From: Maniola hyperantus
Taxonomy: Eukaryota > Arthropoda > Insecta > Lepidoptera > Nymphalidae
Assembly (NCBI RefSeq): GCF_902806685.2
Contig: NC_048545.1
Span: forward strand, 6,373,852-6,437,851
Length of the DNA stretch: 64,000 nt
Direction: 5' to 3'
The translations under genes were made by a program, and so were the position numbers. The first letter of the stretch is position 1. Each line of letters starts with the position of its first letter. Below are positions 41,255 to 52,644 of this stretch, one piece after another. The notes beneath the pieces were generated by a model that did not search any database, was not told the origin of the DNA, and was given only the letters and a program-made list of their open reading frames with translations.

Positions 41255-43885
41255 AATACCATTCACAATAGTTAAGACGCTAAAATATCCAACTTCAACT
41301 AAGTACCTATGTGCCTATCTGTTTTTGTTCATAACTTAGGATTAAGATTTTCCAGAGGCAAAGCGATCCGATCCCATTTGAATGTAATGCTCACCTTATA
41401 TTTTTTTCTTGTAACAAGAACGGGCTCCACTATAAACTTCATAACAAACTGCCACATGAAGCCATATCTTGTGTATATTATGAGCTTTTTTCGTTTAAGC
41501 TGGAACTTTTATAACACCTTGGAAAAAGTCTTATCACATTACGTGGTGTACCCAAATAAAACCTCTAATACTAAAACGAGTACGATGATATTCATTTAAC
41601 AGCATTTTGCAGTAGAATTTAAAAAGCAAAAGAACCGCCCTTTGGATGTTTTACTTAAAGCTGTTATTATTACGCATGTAGATATCTATAGATATAAAAC
41701 TGGGCTTATTTGATTAATAAAACTTTATTTTATGTATTTGAAATCGTCTTCGACTGGATAGGTATAGAGGTTATGTAGATTACCTGTAGAGTTACTTTGA
41801 AAACGCGTAGGTAGGTATATACGTTAAGCTGAATATGACGTTATGAATTCCTAGTCTAAGTAGGTAGTAGCGTAGAAAAACTGTTCATTATGATATTTTC
41901 CTATGATCCTAAATGTTCATCAACTTTTTAGAAGCACGCTGGTTTCATAATGTTTCGACAACACATAAAGTGATATTTAAAATAGGACAAATAAATAGGA
42001 AAACTAAAAGAAATTACCCATACTAGGTATAGATATAGTAGAAACACACGTCCATCCTCACCACCCATTGCGAATCATCCTCTCAGCGCACCAATAAACT
42101 TTAGTCAGAAATGGTTCGTTCTCATTACGACAATGTTGCTTGGAACATCTAAATTACCTATTGAGCGGCTTTCCGTTTGAGTTATAGTAGCATAAATTAA
42201 CTGTATGAGATCCGCCCTCCGGCACTCACCTATGGCACCCCACCATGCCCTCCCTTGACGAAACTTCCATTATCTTTTACAAGAAGTTATTACCTTGCTG
42301 AATTTGATTACACCGGCATCTCTATAACATGTGATACCAAAGTGTTATCGATTTCACGAATGTAGAACCACTTGATTTTATCTTTCAGTGCATAAAAACT
42401 CTAACTGTAAAAGTGATTATACGGGCATTACATTACCAGAAGTGTCAATGTTAAAATGTAATACTTTATGCCATCATAAAATTTTCGACTAAATCAGCTG
42501 TAAAAATATTATTGATTCTGTACAGTTCGTGTTTAATAGGTAGTTATAAGTACCTACTGACATTAATTTATCTGCACGCGTAGCGGCACAGATTTCATAG
42601 AACCTGGTGCGGTGTGCGGTGTTTACCCATCTTTGGGTAAAACGGGCCCAACGACCATGCTTCACAACATGACGGCCCGTTACCCGAAGAGGGTTTTCAA
42701 TAATTAAGAAAGATAAATTAGGTACCTATTGCCGATTTCTGTCGATTGATTTTATTTTATGGGCTTTATATACTCATGTGTCTAGTCAATGTTATTTCAA
42801 GTTCATGTTACTTTTCCTACGCTATGTTTGCTGTTATAATTAGTGGAGTTACTCGGAGCGTTTGAGATCAGGATGGCACGTTCACAGACTTAACAATTCT
42901 TTTGTGCACGCCCGAATTGCCGACATAAAACTCGCAGTCCTCTTCTATTACGTGACGTCTTCGGTCTTTATACTGTTTAAATCTAGCTATACCTATACAT
43001 ATACAAGTGTTTTATCAGTTCAAAGCGAATCACGTTTTTCTTATTTCTTTTCCCCGGCCCAAAATCGTAAAATACGTTATTAAAGCTGCCTCAAGAAATT
43101 TAAGAGGGAGCGAGAAACTTTTGCAATTAATGTTGTGGAGATATCGGGCAAAGTTTTTTTCATCACCCAGTAGAAACCGTAATGAATGTCCCAACAGAGA
43201 GACCTCGTAAAAATGGTGCACAACTTAATAAATAAAGTTGGAATTCGTGAAGATTTATCACGGGACCCGTATTGCGTATCGCGGTTAAGCCCGAGGCGTG
43301 TTCGCCCCGTAGGTACTACAAGGATGAGGTCGCGACCATAAAAATAGAATATCATAGCAAAGAAACGCCTCTTGTTTTTGAAATAGGCTTGGTATGAAAT
43401 ATTTTGTCATTTCTTGGTAGGAAACCCACCACATCACTTTGGCTTGCCGGCGCGGGTGTTCCTGGAATTGACTTAGTCGTAGCAATAAAGATGTCAACTA
43501 CCAATCGTTATTTGTAGCAGGGTATAGAGATCTTCATTTGATATTAAATTCCAACACCGTACATGTTATCTACTTAAGTAGTAACCCAAGGATAGTCAGG
43601 AACAAGGGTGGAATTATACTCAAGCTAAAACATTCGATTCACGTTCAAACACAGGTGATGCCAAGTGGAGACACAGAGCGGTTCGCTTTTTATTGTTATT
43701 CCCACTCTGCGAATTGAATTTCAAACAGCCGTGAAGCTACGATCAATACCAGTCTAAAGCAAACCCCTGCTTACGTTACCGACTCATCTGTAAGTAGATA
43801 TACCTACTTCTAGGTACATGAATATAATCTTAATTAACAACACTACTCTAGTTGGTGAGTTACTAGACAACTATATCTAACTATA
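41255..43885. other. Long stretch without supported gene
   Basis: 42020-42480 and 42830-43760 are unique. A frame at 41309-41599 reads as a hydrophobic peptide without domain or splice sites. 42640-42700 has an imperfect hairpin (AACGGGCC...GGCCCGTT). Overlapping frames on both strands at 42862-43497 argue against coding. Confidence 0.4.
42230..42270 (-). CDS. Very weak candidate start-codon exon
   Basis: On the minus strand ATG in a good context (AAGATAATGG) opens MEVSSREGMVGCH, followed by a donor CCATAG|GTGAGT. An in-frame stop lies just upstream, so this would be the initiator. An acceptor-like ATCACTTTTACAG is present about 135 nt upstream. No protein family is recognised, and 13 codons are too few to exclude chance. 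Confidence 0.15.
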
Positions 43886-43891
43886 TACCCT

Positions 43892-43955
43892 TCTTGACTG
43901 CGACCTCACCTGGTGGCAAGTGACGATGCAGTCTGAGGTGAAACATGGGCAGGAC
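43892..43955 (-). mobile_element. SINE-A/LINE 3'-tail fragment
   Basis: 'TTGACTGCGACCTCACCTGG' and TGGCAAGTGACGATGCAGTC are the reverse complement of the shared SINE-A/LINE tail (compare 8843-8932). The rest of the element is missing. Confidence 0.6.
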
Positions 43956-44126
43956 GGTATAAGTCTAACGTGGTAATCAAACAGAGTCAAAGATTTTTTT
44001 CAGGATTGGACACTCATCCATTTGTAGAAAGGAATCCTCATATTGTTATTATTAATATTACCTAGTGACCTAGACATATTTTTGACATGCCTACTTACCT
44101 AGGTTTTTTAATTCTATTACAAGTAA

Positions 44127-44190
44127 GCCCTTGATTGCGATTTGCGATCTCATCTGGTGGTGAGTGATATTGCAGTCTTTAAGATGACAT
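44127..44190 (-). mobile_element. SINE-A/LINE 3'-tail fragment
   Basis: 'CTTGATTGCGATTTGCGATC', TCATCTGGTGGTGAGTGATA and TTGCAGTCTTTAAGATGACA again match the shared tail in reverse orientation, diverged. Confidence 0.55.
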
Positions 44191-44379
44191 AGGTAGATAT
44201 TAATTCAACCGTAGCAGTAGGTACTCTAGAAATTGCTACGTAGATCTAATGACTTGGTAACTACCCATTGCCTAAGTATTATTGTTGGTTAGTTTGTTTG
44301 TCTTACTGGAACAAACACGCCTTAATGGAACAACGAATGAATGTGATTCTTTGTATGGGTATCTATACCTATAGTTAAA

Positions 44380-44645
44380 AACTTGGAGAGTGAGATCATT
44401 GATGTTGGAAGGCAACTCCACCCCCTCTACTATATTTTGTGACCTTTTTTTTGTTCACGGGGGGAAATCTTCTTAAGATACCCGCTTTCAAGATCGGGTT
44501 ATGTGGGGACTCTACCCACTAAATCTCCCCTGTGGCCATCCTCAGCGCATATTAAGAGGCTCCGGGAACTCTTTTAAGAACGTGCACCATCGGTGCCTCT
44601 CTCGCGCGACGCCCATGGGGCTCATCCAGGAGGATGTACCTACTC
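44380..44645. repeat. Probable retroelement fragment of unknown class
   Basis: A GC-richer block contains 'AGATCGGGTTATGTGGGGAC', CTACCCACTAAATCTCCCCT, 'CGGTGCCTCTCTCGCGCGAC' and CATGGGGCTCATCCAGGAGG. It resembles a dispersed lepidopteran repeat I have seen, but no coding frame survives and the class is uncertain. Confidence 0.35.
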
Positions 44646-44649
44646 CCCT

Positions 44650-45120
44650 GACTTCATTATAAACCTACCTATAGATTAAATAGTAATTAGGTATGGATAA
44701 ATATTATTCTGTGATATTGTAATAGTTATACGTAGGTTTATACCAATTTCTCAAAGTTCGTGGATTTCGTTCATTTTAATTTTGTTTTAGAGCCTGGCTC
44801 CGTCGGCTTACTCGGGCGCTATTATCTCAGCCATTTTATCTGCAATGTAATCTTGTTAAGAGGCCCCTTGCCTCCCGCCCCTTTCGCCCGCGGCCCTCCG
44901 TCGAGGCAATAATGCTGAAATCCCCGGTTTTCGTAGCTTAATCTAAGCCACGCTTTACGCAATACTAGGTCAAGTTATTATTTACTTATGCTGGTAGATA
45001 CATCTAGGTAGGTATGTAAGACGTATTTCAATATTGGACAAGATAGATGCCTATACTTACCTAATAAGTGTAGTTTAAAGTTAAATTTTAACTGTAGCGT
45101 TCAACAGTTAGGCTCAGGCT
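44650..45120. other. Unique stretch
   Basis: 44770-44960 is comparatively GC-rich and repeat-free ('GGCTCCGTCGGCTTACTCGG', 'TTCGCCCGCGGCCCTCCGTC'). It may be regulatory. No exon was found. Confidence 0.35.
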
Positions 45121-45126
45121 TAGCAA

Positions 45127-45250
45127 CATCATCATCATCAACCCATCGTTGGCTCACTACTGAACACGGGTTGCCTCTCAGGATGAGAAGGGCTTAGGCC
45201 ATATTCCGCCACGCTGGCCCAGCGTGGATTGATAGAATCCACACACCTTA
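45127..45250 (-). mobile_element. SINE-B tail fragment
   Basis: (CATCAT)n 'CAACCCATCGTTGGCTCACT', CACGGGTTGCCTCTCAGGAT, 'CCACGCTGGCCCAGCGTGGA' and CACACACCTTAAAAG match SINE-B on the minus strand without its head. Confidence 0.72.
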
Positions 45251-45254
45251 AAAG

Positions 45255-46045
45255 TTTCCCTTTTTTCGGAAAATATATTATTTTTCGAACTAGTCTTCGA
45301 ATAGGTACTTATACCTACTTAGATAAAAGACCATTAGGTAATACATACCTACCTACGTATTAAGGATGTTTTTATACACAATGGGTATGCAATTGAAAAA
45401 TAAAGTATCTAAGTATTAGGCTAAGCTCTATGTTTGGTTGCAGCTAAGTTTCGGTTTCGGCGTAAGCTCTGGTCTCGGCTTTTCTTGCTTATCCCGCAAC
45501 GCGACAAACTCTGAGGGTGACGACAAAAGCAACTCTCCATTTATACTTAAAGTTCGTGCGAGGCAGCGGCTGGGTGGTGTTGATACCTAGCAGATGGAGT
45601 TTTTGTAATATCCGGTATCTACTTTCTAGGTTATTTCTTCATTTCAATCCTCGCTTTATTTTGTTGTGGTGATGAATGCATACCTATACTATTGATGAAT
45701 ATTTTCATATTTTTCATGTTTTCCGTTTATCAAATATCATGTACCTCTCTGTAGGTATATTTTGGAGGTATTTAACTACTTTAATTGTTTGAATTTCAGT
45801 ATGGATCTACTATTTAATGGTGGTGTATTCCTTCAGACAACAATCTCCGTAGAAAGTTTGAGTCACCCTACCCAAGATTTTATGTCCATAGGAAAATGAA
45901 CGTGAAATCATTATTTTTAAAAAAAACCTACTTACTCATACATGTCTAGATAATAATCATATTATTAATATCTAGGTGGATATAATACCTAGCCCTTTTC
46001 TAGTCCTAAAGTAAGCCTACCTACATAGAGTTTTGTACCTAAAAT
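45255..46045. other. Unassigned stretch
   Basis: 45430-45620 is unique and GC-richer. GGTA words occur at 45300-45360. No exon is supported. Confidence 0.4.
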
Positions 46046-46050
46046 TGTTT

Positions 46051-46286
46051 AATCTAAATATATAAAAGGAAAAGGTGACTGACTGACTGACTGATCTATC
46101 AACGCACAGCTCAAACTACTGACTACTGGACGGATCGGGCTGAAATTTGGCATGCAGATAGCTATTATGACGTAGGCATCCGCTATAAGCAAGGATTTTT
46201 CAAAATTCAACTTCTAAGGGGGTGAAATAGAGGTTTGAAATTTGTGTAGTCCACGCGGACGAAGTCGCGAGCATAAGCTAGTCCTT
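46051..46286 (+). repeat. Dispersed repeat R1, near-complete reference copy
   Basis: Uninterrupted order: ATATATAAAAGGAAAAGGTG, (ACTG)n, 'ATCAACGCACAGCTCAAACT', 'CGGATCGGGCTGAAATTTGG', GCATCCGCTATAAGCAAGGA, GGGGGTGAAATAGAGGTTTG, 'CACGCGGACGAAGTCGCGAG', CATAAGCTAGT. It is the best copy against which the other R1 copies can be compared. Confidence 0.8.
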
Positions 46287-46289
46287 TTA

Positions 46290-47110
46290 TAATTAAAGTT
46301 CTATGCCTCTTTATTGGTTCTTTCATTAGAAAATAGGTATAGACTTGCAACTATACCCTGCCCATACCTTTATTCCATTGTGGAGCTGAGTAGGTAGATA
46401 CCTATTTGCTTTAAAGTATGATTATGACTGGCTTATGAAAAATGTTTGAGACTTGTCATTACAAAAAAAACGATCTGTCTGTGTAAGTATAAAGTAGGTA
46501 TAAACACACTAAGTCTATAATAAAATTATTTTATGTTTATAACTGTGCGGAACTGTGTATCCCGCAAGTAAAATAAAATAAATCTTGAATCGTTGAATGG
46601 GTTTTTTTAATTGGTTACCAAAAGTGGACAGATTTTGTTGGTGCACGAGAAATTTGAAATGTGCCTGTTTTATTATCATTTTTTTGGGATTGGTGAGCAT
46701 AAGCAAACTTTTTACGCTGTTTAGTAATCGTTAAGTTCTGATTTAAAATTAGTAAGTACCTATCTGCATACTTAACTGGCAATAGGTAGCATACTAAACA
46801 AAGATCTTTATGTAAAATAGGTAATAGGTAGGTAGGTACCTAATATTGCTTGCTTGGTTGCTTGCTTTTTTGCATGCATTAGGAGGGCAGGTGGTGCATA
46901 TTATGCATGCCGAAGATACGATGTGCATGCAGATCTATCTGTTTTGGCGGATTATAGCGACTTAACCATGTGTCCCTTGGTTATTTATGTTAGGTAGCGC
47001 ACTAATCGATCTATAGGTAGATGTATTTATATCTCGAGTCAGTAGGTATGCTTTGATCACAACATATACGTACCTACAACTTCTTGCAGACCTAACTTCT
47101 ACCTTTTTTC
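46290..47110. other. Stretch upstream of the membrane-protein exons
   Basis: An upstream exon for the gene at 47113 could lie here or further 5'. Candidates after GCATTAGGAGGGCAG (46888) have no matching donor. GGTA tracts occur at 46820-46845. Confidence 0.35.
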
Positions 47111-47112
47111 AG

Positions 47113-48573
47113 TGGTCAAGTATCCACACAGCTGGTATGTTAGCCAAACCATCTTGCAAAGAGCTCTTCAAGGTATCAAGTCCCGTAAGGATTCCGGCTG
47201 AAATATTCAGATGGATCTTGTTCTTATTGGAACTGTTGCTCACAACCAGCTGCTTTGCTTTTTTGCTTGGAATATTTTGGGTAATGTTTTGTTGACTTAC
47301 CTATTATAGGATCAATCCAAAGGCTGGGCAGCGTAGTTATAGACATAAAGTGTACCTTTCAGGCCAAAGTATATCTACCTATTGTAGGTTCTCGTTTGGC
47401 TAACATGTTGGCCCAATGCATTCGTCCAAAAAAATATTTTTTTGGTTTACCACAATATGACGGTTTTATAACAATAATTATCTACTAAAGAACCCCATCT
47501 TATGCGTGTTCTGACTTTTACATGACCAAGTACCTTAAAACAAAAAAAAAAGTAGGTATACCTGCCTACCTACCTGTAGGTATAATGTAGGTACATAAAC
47601 TAATACATAATATACAAGTATTTTTATATTTTTCAGTCACTTCCGATATCTGCTGACATTTTGATAGGCTGCGCACTAATTACTTGTTTAATTTCGATTA
47701 TTTTTGTCCCACTGCTGATTATGCAAGAACAGTATGCGAGCTGCCGATGGTATCACTCGCAGGTGTTCCATTTCATCCTGTATGTGATTAGTAAGTACAG
47801 TGATATTATGTGCATATTGACGATAGCTAATAATTGAAAACCTCCCAGGCGCAGTGGCGAGCACTGTAGTCGGGTTCGATTCTCGGCAGGGGCAATTTGG
47901 GAATTTTTATTTTACAAACTGTCTCTGGTCTGGTTGGTGCAAGGAGGCTTCTGCCGTGACCATAGTTACCACCCAACCGGTAAAGCCATGCCGTCAAGCT
48001 ATTTTTTTTTGTGATTACTTATTTGTGGTTAACAAATTCACGTTTTTTGGATTTTTCCCGTCATGTGTGCTATAAGACACTAAATAGATAATAGCTACCT
48101 GTCAAATTTCATGATTCTAGGTCCACGGGACCCTGTAGGTTTCTTGACAGACACGACAGACAGACAGACAACGAAGTATCTTTAATCTTTTTTTCCTTTT
48201 GAGGTACGGAACCCTAAAAATCAGCCAAATTGGTCGAGTTGTTCTCAAGTGATGATATTCCATACATGCGGCAATTGATTTATATATTTACATATGTACA
48301 AGATTTAAAGTTATCTTTTTTGTGGGAAGTAGGATTTTATCTCTGGTAACACAGAATTTCCCGAATTAAAAATTAGATTATATACCTAAGTAGTTACGTA
48401 CAGTACATACCAATTCAATGTGCTTAAGCACGGCTAAGGCAAGGACAAAGCAAGGGGAAAAACGCGTGTGGTATTTAGGTACCTCTAAGTAGGTAGGTAT
48501 ATTAACATACATTTTTCTTTCAGTGTGGAGCTATTTTGTGATTGTTGTAAACTCTTATGAAGAACAAATGTAA
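47113..48573 (+). CDS. Small multi-pass membrane protein, three 3' exons (47113-47280, 47637-47790, 48524-48573)
   Basis: Three exons splice in phase. Exon A follows CTACCTTTTTTCAG and ends LLGIFW|gtaatg (phase 0). Exon B follows TATATTTTTCAG and ends at A|GTAAGTAC (phase 1). Exon C follows TTTTTCTTTCAG and ends EEQM-stop. The product contains a basic segment, then hydrophobic spans ILFLLELLLTTSCFAFLLGI, ILIGCALITCLISIIFVPLL and FHFILYVIMWSYFVIVV, giving at least three membrane passes and a short cytoplasmic-like NSYEEQM tail. If translation starts at the ATG in exon A (47137) the protein has 115 residues. A fourth span in an unseen upstream exon would make it a tetraspan. The tail pattern (W-Y-F-VV-SYEE) recalls insect tetraspan proteins of the DUF4728/Pasiflora type (septate-junction proteins), but that is a tentative guess. 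Intron 2 carries SINE-A and R4 insertions. Confidence 0.65.
47841..48010 (+). mobile_element. SINE-A copy in intron, with anticodon-arm deletion
   Basis: CCTCCCAGGCGCAGTGGCGA (A box), then GTAGTCGGGTTCGATTCTCG (B box); about 20 nt between the boxes is missing compared with 8562-8932. The body continues 'TCTGGTCTGGTTGGTGCAAG' and 'CGGTAAAGCCATGCCGTCAA' and ends in a T-rich tract without the LINE-like tail. It lies in the second visible intron of the membrane-protein gene. Confidence 0.8.
48055..48220 (+). repeat. Dispersed repeat R4 tail
   Basis: 'CTACCTGTCAAATTTCATGA', GTCCACGGGACCCTGTAGGT, (CAGA)n, 'TTTTGAGGTACGGAACCCTA'. The closing GGTACGGAACCCTAAAAA is a very common lepidopteran repeat terminus. 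The reverse copy is at 58678-58785. Intronic. Confidence 0.65.
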
Positions 48574-48629
48574 TAAAATGTTTCCTAATTGTTGTAAACT
48601 CTTATAGAGAAGAAATTTAATGAAATAAA
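48572..48629 (+). terminator. Poly(A) signals of the membrane-protein gene
   Basis: AATAAA overlaps the stop codon (48572-48577) and recurs at 48624-48629. Between them a 20-nt segment (TTGTAAACTCTTATRRAGAA) is nearly duplicated from the coding end, suggesting a small local duplication in the 3' UTR. Cleavage probably follows the second signal. Confidence 0.5.
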
Positions 48630-48867
48630 TGATTTAATTTTATATTTTCCTTTTAATTTTGTCTTCCTGAAATTGCAATTAATAAAATCCTACATTTCTT
48701 GTAGCTATAGGTACCCTACTTTACATTCTACCTGCCTTCCCTCCCTCTTTTCCTTAGAATTTCCTAAAGTTCCAAAATACCCCTTCCTTTATTTTTAACC
48801 GAAATCCAAGATAAGTAATAAGTTTTATTTTACAGATATTAACATTCATAATTTTAAATACCTGCTT

Positions 48868-49028
48868 TACCCCCTTTGGAGTTTTCAAAAATCCTTTCTA
48901 GGGATGTCTACGTCATAAATAACTAGGGTAAAACTACGTATATCTGCATGTCTAGCCCGATCCGTCCCGTGGTTTGAGCTGTGTGTTGATACATCAGTCA
49001 GTCAGTCACCTTTTCCTTCTATAGGTAT
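48868..49028 (-). repeat. Dispersed repeat R1 copy
   Basis: 'TACCCCCTTTGGAGTTTTCA', AAAATCCTTTCTAGGGATGT, 'AGCCCGATCCGTCCCGTGGT', TTGATACATCAGTCAGTCAG, CACCTTTTCCTTCTATA follow R1 in reverse. Confidence 0.7.
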
Positions 49029-49029
49029 A

Positions 49030-49585
49030 TATTTAGAATTTTAGGTAACCTGCCCACCAAAATGTCTGTTTGAAATTTAGTGTTCGTATTAAACTTGGAA
49101 CCTTACACGAGAAATGTTAATTAAGGGATTCCGTAGATGTAGTCAAAGAGCCCGCCCTTCATTAAGGCTGGATCCTCGCATCAGCATAAATGTCACTGTT
49201 GTAAAGGTTTTAATTATCGCATTCAGGCCCGACCCACCGCCGGCTCGATTTCATCGTAAAAGGGTTACATCATTTGAATAAAACAAAATTTCAAGCCCCC
49301 TAATCTCCTGACTTCCCCTTTGCAGCATAATTTATTTCAGAAATAAGGAGATTAGTTTGAGACGCTACAACAACAACAGATAGATAGGTAAGTAGATGGT
49401 TCTAAAGACCCACTGTAAAAGCTAAAAACGTCATCTAAAGAAGGATAAAGCTTTTCGTCGTCTCAAAGGTTAGCTTTTACCACATTCTTAGATAGGCCTC
49501 TTGTATGGATTTGTACGCTCAACGATCTTGGTACGCTTATGTTCAGTGAAGCCCTACAGCTCGTTGGTATGTTATCGTATATTTA
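49030..49585. other. Unique stretch
   Basis: 49080-49340 is repeat-free and has 'GCATTCAGGCCCGACCCACC'. An acceptor-like CAGCATAATTTATTTCAG at 49340 has no verified exon behind it. Confidence 0.35.
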
Positions 49586-49587
49586 TA

Positions 49588-49820
49588 ACAGACTAGATGA
49601 TGCCCGCGACTTCGTCCGCGTGGATTTAGGTTTTTAAAATCCCGTAGGAACTCTTTGGTTTTCCGGGATAAAAAGTAGCCTATGTCCTTCCTCGGGATGC
49701 AAGCTATCGCTGTACCAAATTTCGTTAAAATCGGTTAACTGATGGGCCGGGAATGGCTATCAGACAGACAGACAGAGAGACGGACAGACAGACTTTCGCA
49801 TTTATAATATTAGTATGGAT
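49588..49820 (+). repeat. Dispersed repeat R2, near-complete reference copy
   Basis: 'CTAGATGATGCCCGCGACTT', CGTCCGCGTGGATTTAGGTT, 'TTTCCGGGATAAAAAGTAGC', 'CGGGATGCAAGCTATCGCTG', AAATTTCGTTAAAATCGGTT, (CAGA)n, CTTTCGCATTTATAATATTAG. It is well preserved, so probably one of the younger copies. Confidence 0.8.
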
Positions 49821-49829
49821 AAGCGTTTA

Positions 49830-50940
49830 TCAGTAGGTGCCTACTGCAGGTCTACATGATCGAAACAGATGACATCAAATACCTACCAAAGTAGTTTGGT
49901 TCAGGCAACGTTTGACAATTTTAATGAGATTTGGATTTTATGTGTTTTCGAAGATAGTTGTGTGTGGATAATTTTACAGAAACAAGGCTTACTCACGTAG
50001 ATAAAGAAAATAGAAAATATATGCTAACTCACAATGAAAACGAACAGGAAATCATAATTTCTTAAGCGACCACGCTTGATTTCTTATAAGTTTTGCAAAA
50101 CAAATCGTTGAGCTCTATATTCGCGAGCAAAGCAGGCACAGAAATTAGGTTGGTATATTTGATGTTACAGACACCATTCTTAGTTACTTAGGGCACCGGA
50201 TATTATACAATTAGGTATTATAGAGTTGATAAAAACTATAATTTTGTAATCATTATTGCTATATGTACCTACCTACCTAATTATTAGTTATTACACTGGA
50301 GACGCCTCGCCTATCCCGTATACCTACCCTCGCCATGTCGCTTCCAAAATTCTAGTATCTTAGACGGTTGCGTAGATCGTCTTTATGGACGGGCCGACCG
50401 TGGGTGATCCGTAGAAGAACCAGAGCAACCTACGTAGCTCCACGAGTTGCAGAGCTGCAGTGGAAATGAGCGGCCAGTAAGCTCAGAGAACCTTTAGATA
50501 GTTTAGTTGCCGGTAAACTAAAGCTTTACACATATGTTTACATAAGATAAAAATCCTATAGTTACCTACCTAGTAAACTTTCCGCTCACGCCAGCTATAA
50601 ATCTATATAAGGCAACAAAGCATCAAAAGAAGATATTACGGTAGCTATACTCTAATACCGGTATACACCAGAGTATGTCCCGAATTCTCTTAGAAATATC
50701 TCCGTCACGTCTCCGGCCTCGGCGGGGACGTAAAAAAGAAAAGTGTATAAAAGCAAAAAGAAAGTATAAAAGTATAAAAGAAAGTCACTTCCCTCAGCGC
50801 GTTTCACCCGGCACCGCTGGCTTTTATTACCGGGCACGTGACGCGAGCCAAGATACTAGCTTGCAACTCTCAATTCTCATAGGTATCAAGATATAGGTAG
50901 TTACCTACCTATAAACTAGCTTTTCATGTGGATTTATGTA
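49830..50940. other. Unassigned stretch
   Basis: 49880-50160 and 50290-50520 are unique. 50640-50860 is GC-richer with an E-box-containing GGGCACGTGACG and two TATAAAAG words near 50765-50785. The overlapping frames here have no domain. Possible regulatory DNA only. Confidence 0.35.
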
Positions 50941-50944
50941 CTTA

Positions 50945-51298
50945 CTGGATGATGCTAGCAACTTAATCTGTGTGAATTTAGGTTTTATAAAAATGCTATG
51001 GGAACTCGGATATTCCGGGATGAAAAGTAGAGTTTAATCCCCTATGGATGCTTGCTATCTCTGTACCAAATAGCTGATGACGGTGACTTCATCCACATGG
51101 AATTAGGTTCTTCAAGAATCCCGTGGGAACTCTTTAATTTCCTCTAATACAAATAAAGCGTGCGTCCTTCCCTGGGATAGAAGCTAACAAATCTAAAAAC
51201 TCTATCCGTCAAAAACGGTTAAACAGAAAAGCTATCTGATAGACAGACAGACATATTTTTGCATTTACCTATAATACTAAGGTGTTAGTAGGTATGGA
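50945..51298 (+). repeat. Two adjacent R2 copies
   Basis: The first (50945-51068) runs 'GATGATGCTAGCAACTTAAT' to TGCTATCTCTGTACCAAATA. The second (51069-51298) restarts at 'CTGATGACGGTGACTTCATC' and runs through GTGGGAACTCTTTAATTTCC and (CAGA)n to the end motif. The first lacks the 3' end, so this is either a tandem insertion or a partial duplication. Confidence 0.7.
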
Positions 51299-51299
51299 T

Positions 51300-52120
51300 A
51301 TTGCATCTCCTAAGCACGAAGCATAGGAGGAGGTCAGATACTAAGCCATTAATTTTAAGCTATTTTCACCCTCACCACATGGGTGCCTCTTGCACTTCGA
51401 CATCACATTGTGCCAGATCTTTTCGGCTATGGACATACCAACTGTGGAAACAACTCTCTTCGGCGGTATATTCCCCACTAGATATAGATGTTATTTTAAC
51501 ATGAGATTACTCAAGGGGTTGCAACAAATACGTCAAAAGCCAGCAAGGCATTGGCGGCTCCTGTGGTGGTGTTCATTGGATGGCGGTAATCACTTCAAGT
51601 AACCTAAATTAAGCCAACACTGAATTTATGGAGTATCTACCTAATATTTTTATCATCATCATATCATTATTAGTTGAGTCTGGTAAAAGCATCTGTTCTG
51701 ATTCCCGCTTTAAAGTTAGTAGACGCCAAACTGATTTTATTCAAGTTCTCACCAATAGACAAAACATAATATCTACGGTTGCTATATTTTTACCTACATG
51801 AAGACCACTGCATGGTGCGAACTGCGAAGCCCGGATATTTCAGCAGACCTACCTACCTATATCTAAATAGTAGGTAAGTAGGTAGGTAATATTATTCAAG
51901 CAAAATGTTTCCGTCCCTCGCGTAATATTCATAACACATAAAGGGGGACCTTTGCGACTGAAAGTAGGTAGGTAATATTTTTTTACAGCAAAGTTATTTT
52001 ATCATAAGATTTGTTCTGATTAGTTTGAGCTTGGCTGTCTTGTTTTAAAAATGATTTTAGATAATATGAGATAGATAGGAAGATGTTATAAGTATTACTA
52101 AGTACCTACAGAATAGCTTC
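51300..52120. other. Unassigned stretch
   Basis: Overlapping short frames at 51301-51602 show no domain. GGTA tracts occur at 51845-51890 and 51965. Nothing assignable. Confidence 0.4.
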
Positions 52121-52127
52121 TTCTCCG

Positions 52128-52335
52128 TTACTCCTTCACGCCGCAATGACTAAGCTGATTTGTTTGAAATTTGGAATGGAGATAATACCTATATATATAT
52201 AGATAGTATATATATAGATAGTACCTAATTTAAGCAACTTTTTATCACGGATAATAAGAGTTTCTGCGGGATTTTTAAAGAAACCTAGGAAAACTAGAAA
52301 ATACGCGGACGAAGTTTTGGGCATCATCTAGTAAC
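52128..52335 (-). repeat. Dispersed repeat R2 copy with TATATATAGATAG tandem insert
   Basis: 'AAGCTGATTTGTTTGAAATT', TGGAATGGAGATA, then a short tandem array TATATATATAGATAG (52190-52224), 'ACTTTTTATCACGGATAATA', TTTCTGCGGGATTTTTAAAG, 'AATACGCGGACGAAGTTTTG'. R2 on the minus strand, diverged. Confidence 0.65.
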
Positions 52336-52339
52336 TAAA

Positions 52340-52640
52340 TATTTTGGGCACATCTATTAATCTAAAAACGTTTACGTACTTCGGTACATAGGTAGAATTT
52401 TAAAAACTGCCGACCGGCGCGCCGACGGTAATATACCGACGGATGGAAAACAGTTTCCTGGCAGCTATTACACGCCTACAACCAAACGATCTTATTACAA
52501 ATATTCTGGCATTATTGCAAGGAATGGACGCCGGTTCAACCTCTGTCTAAACGCCTAGGTATAGTTTTTATACCTAATAAGACCACTAGTAAAATTACCA
52601 ACACCTACGTACCTATAAGTACCTCCTGTGCCAATTAGGT
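52340..52640. other. Unassigned stretch
   Basis: Contains a GC-rich word 'CCGACCGGCGCGCCGACGGT' near 52410. No gene or repeat recognised. Confidence 0.4.
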
Positions 52641-52644
52641 AGGT

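Noticed and set aside
42862..43497. Cluster of overlapping frames on both strands
   Set aside because: No domain, no splice consistency, and both strands are open, which points to base composition and not coding.
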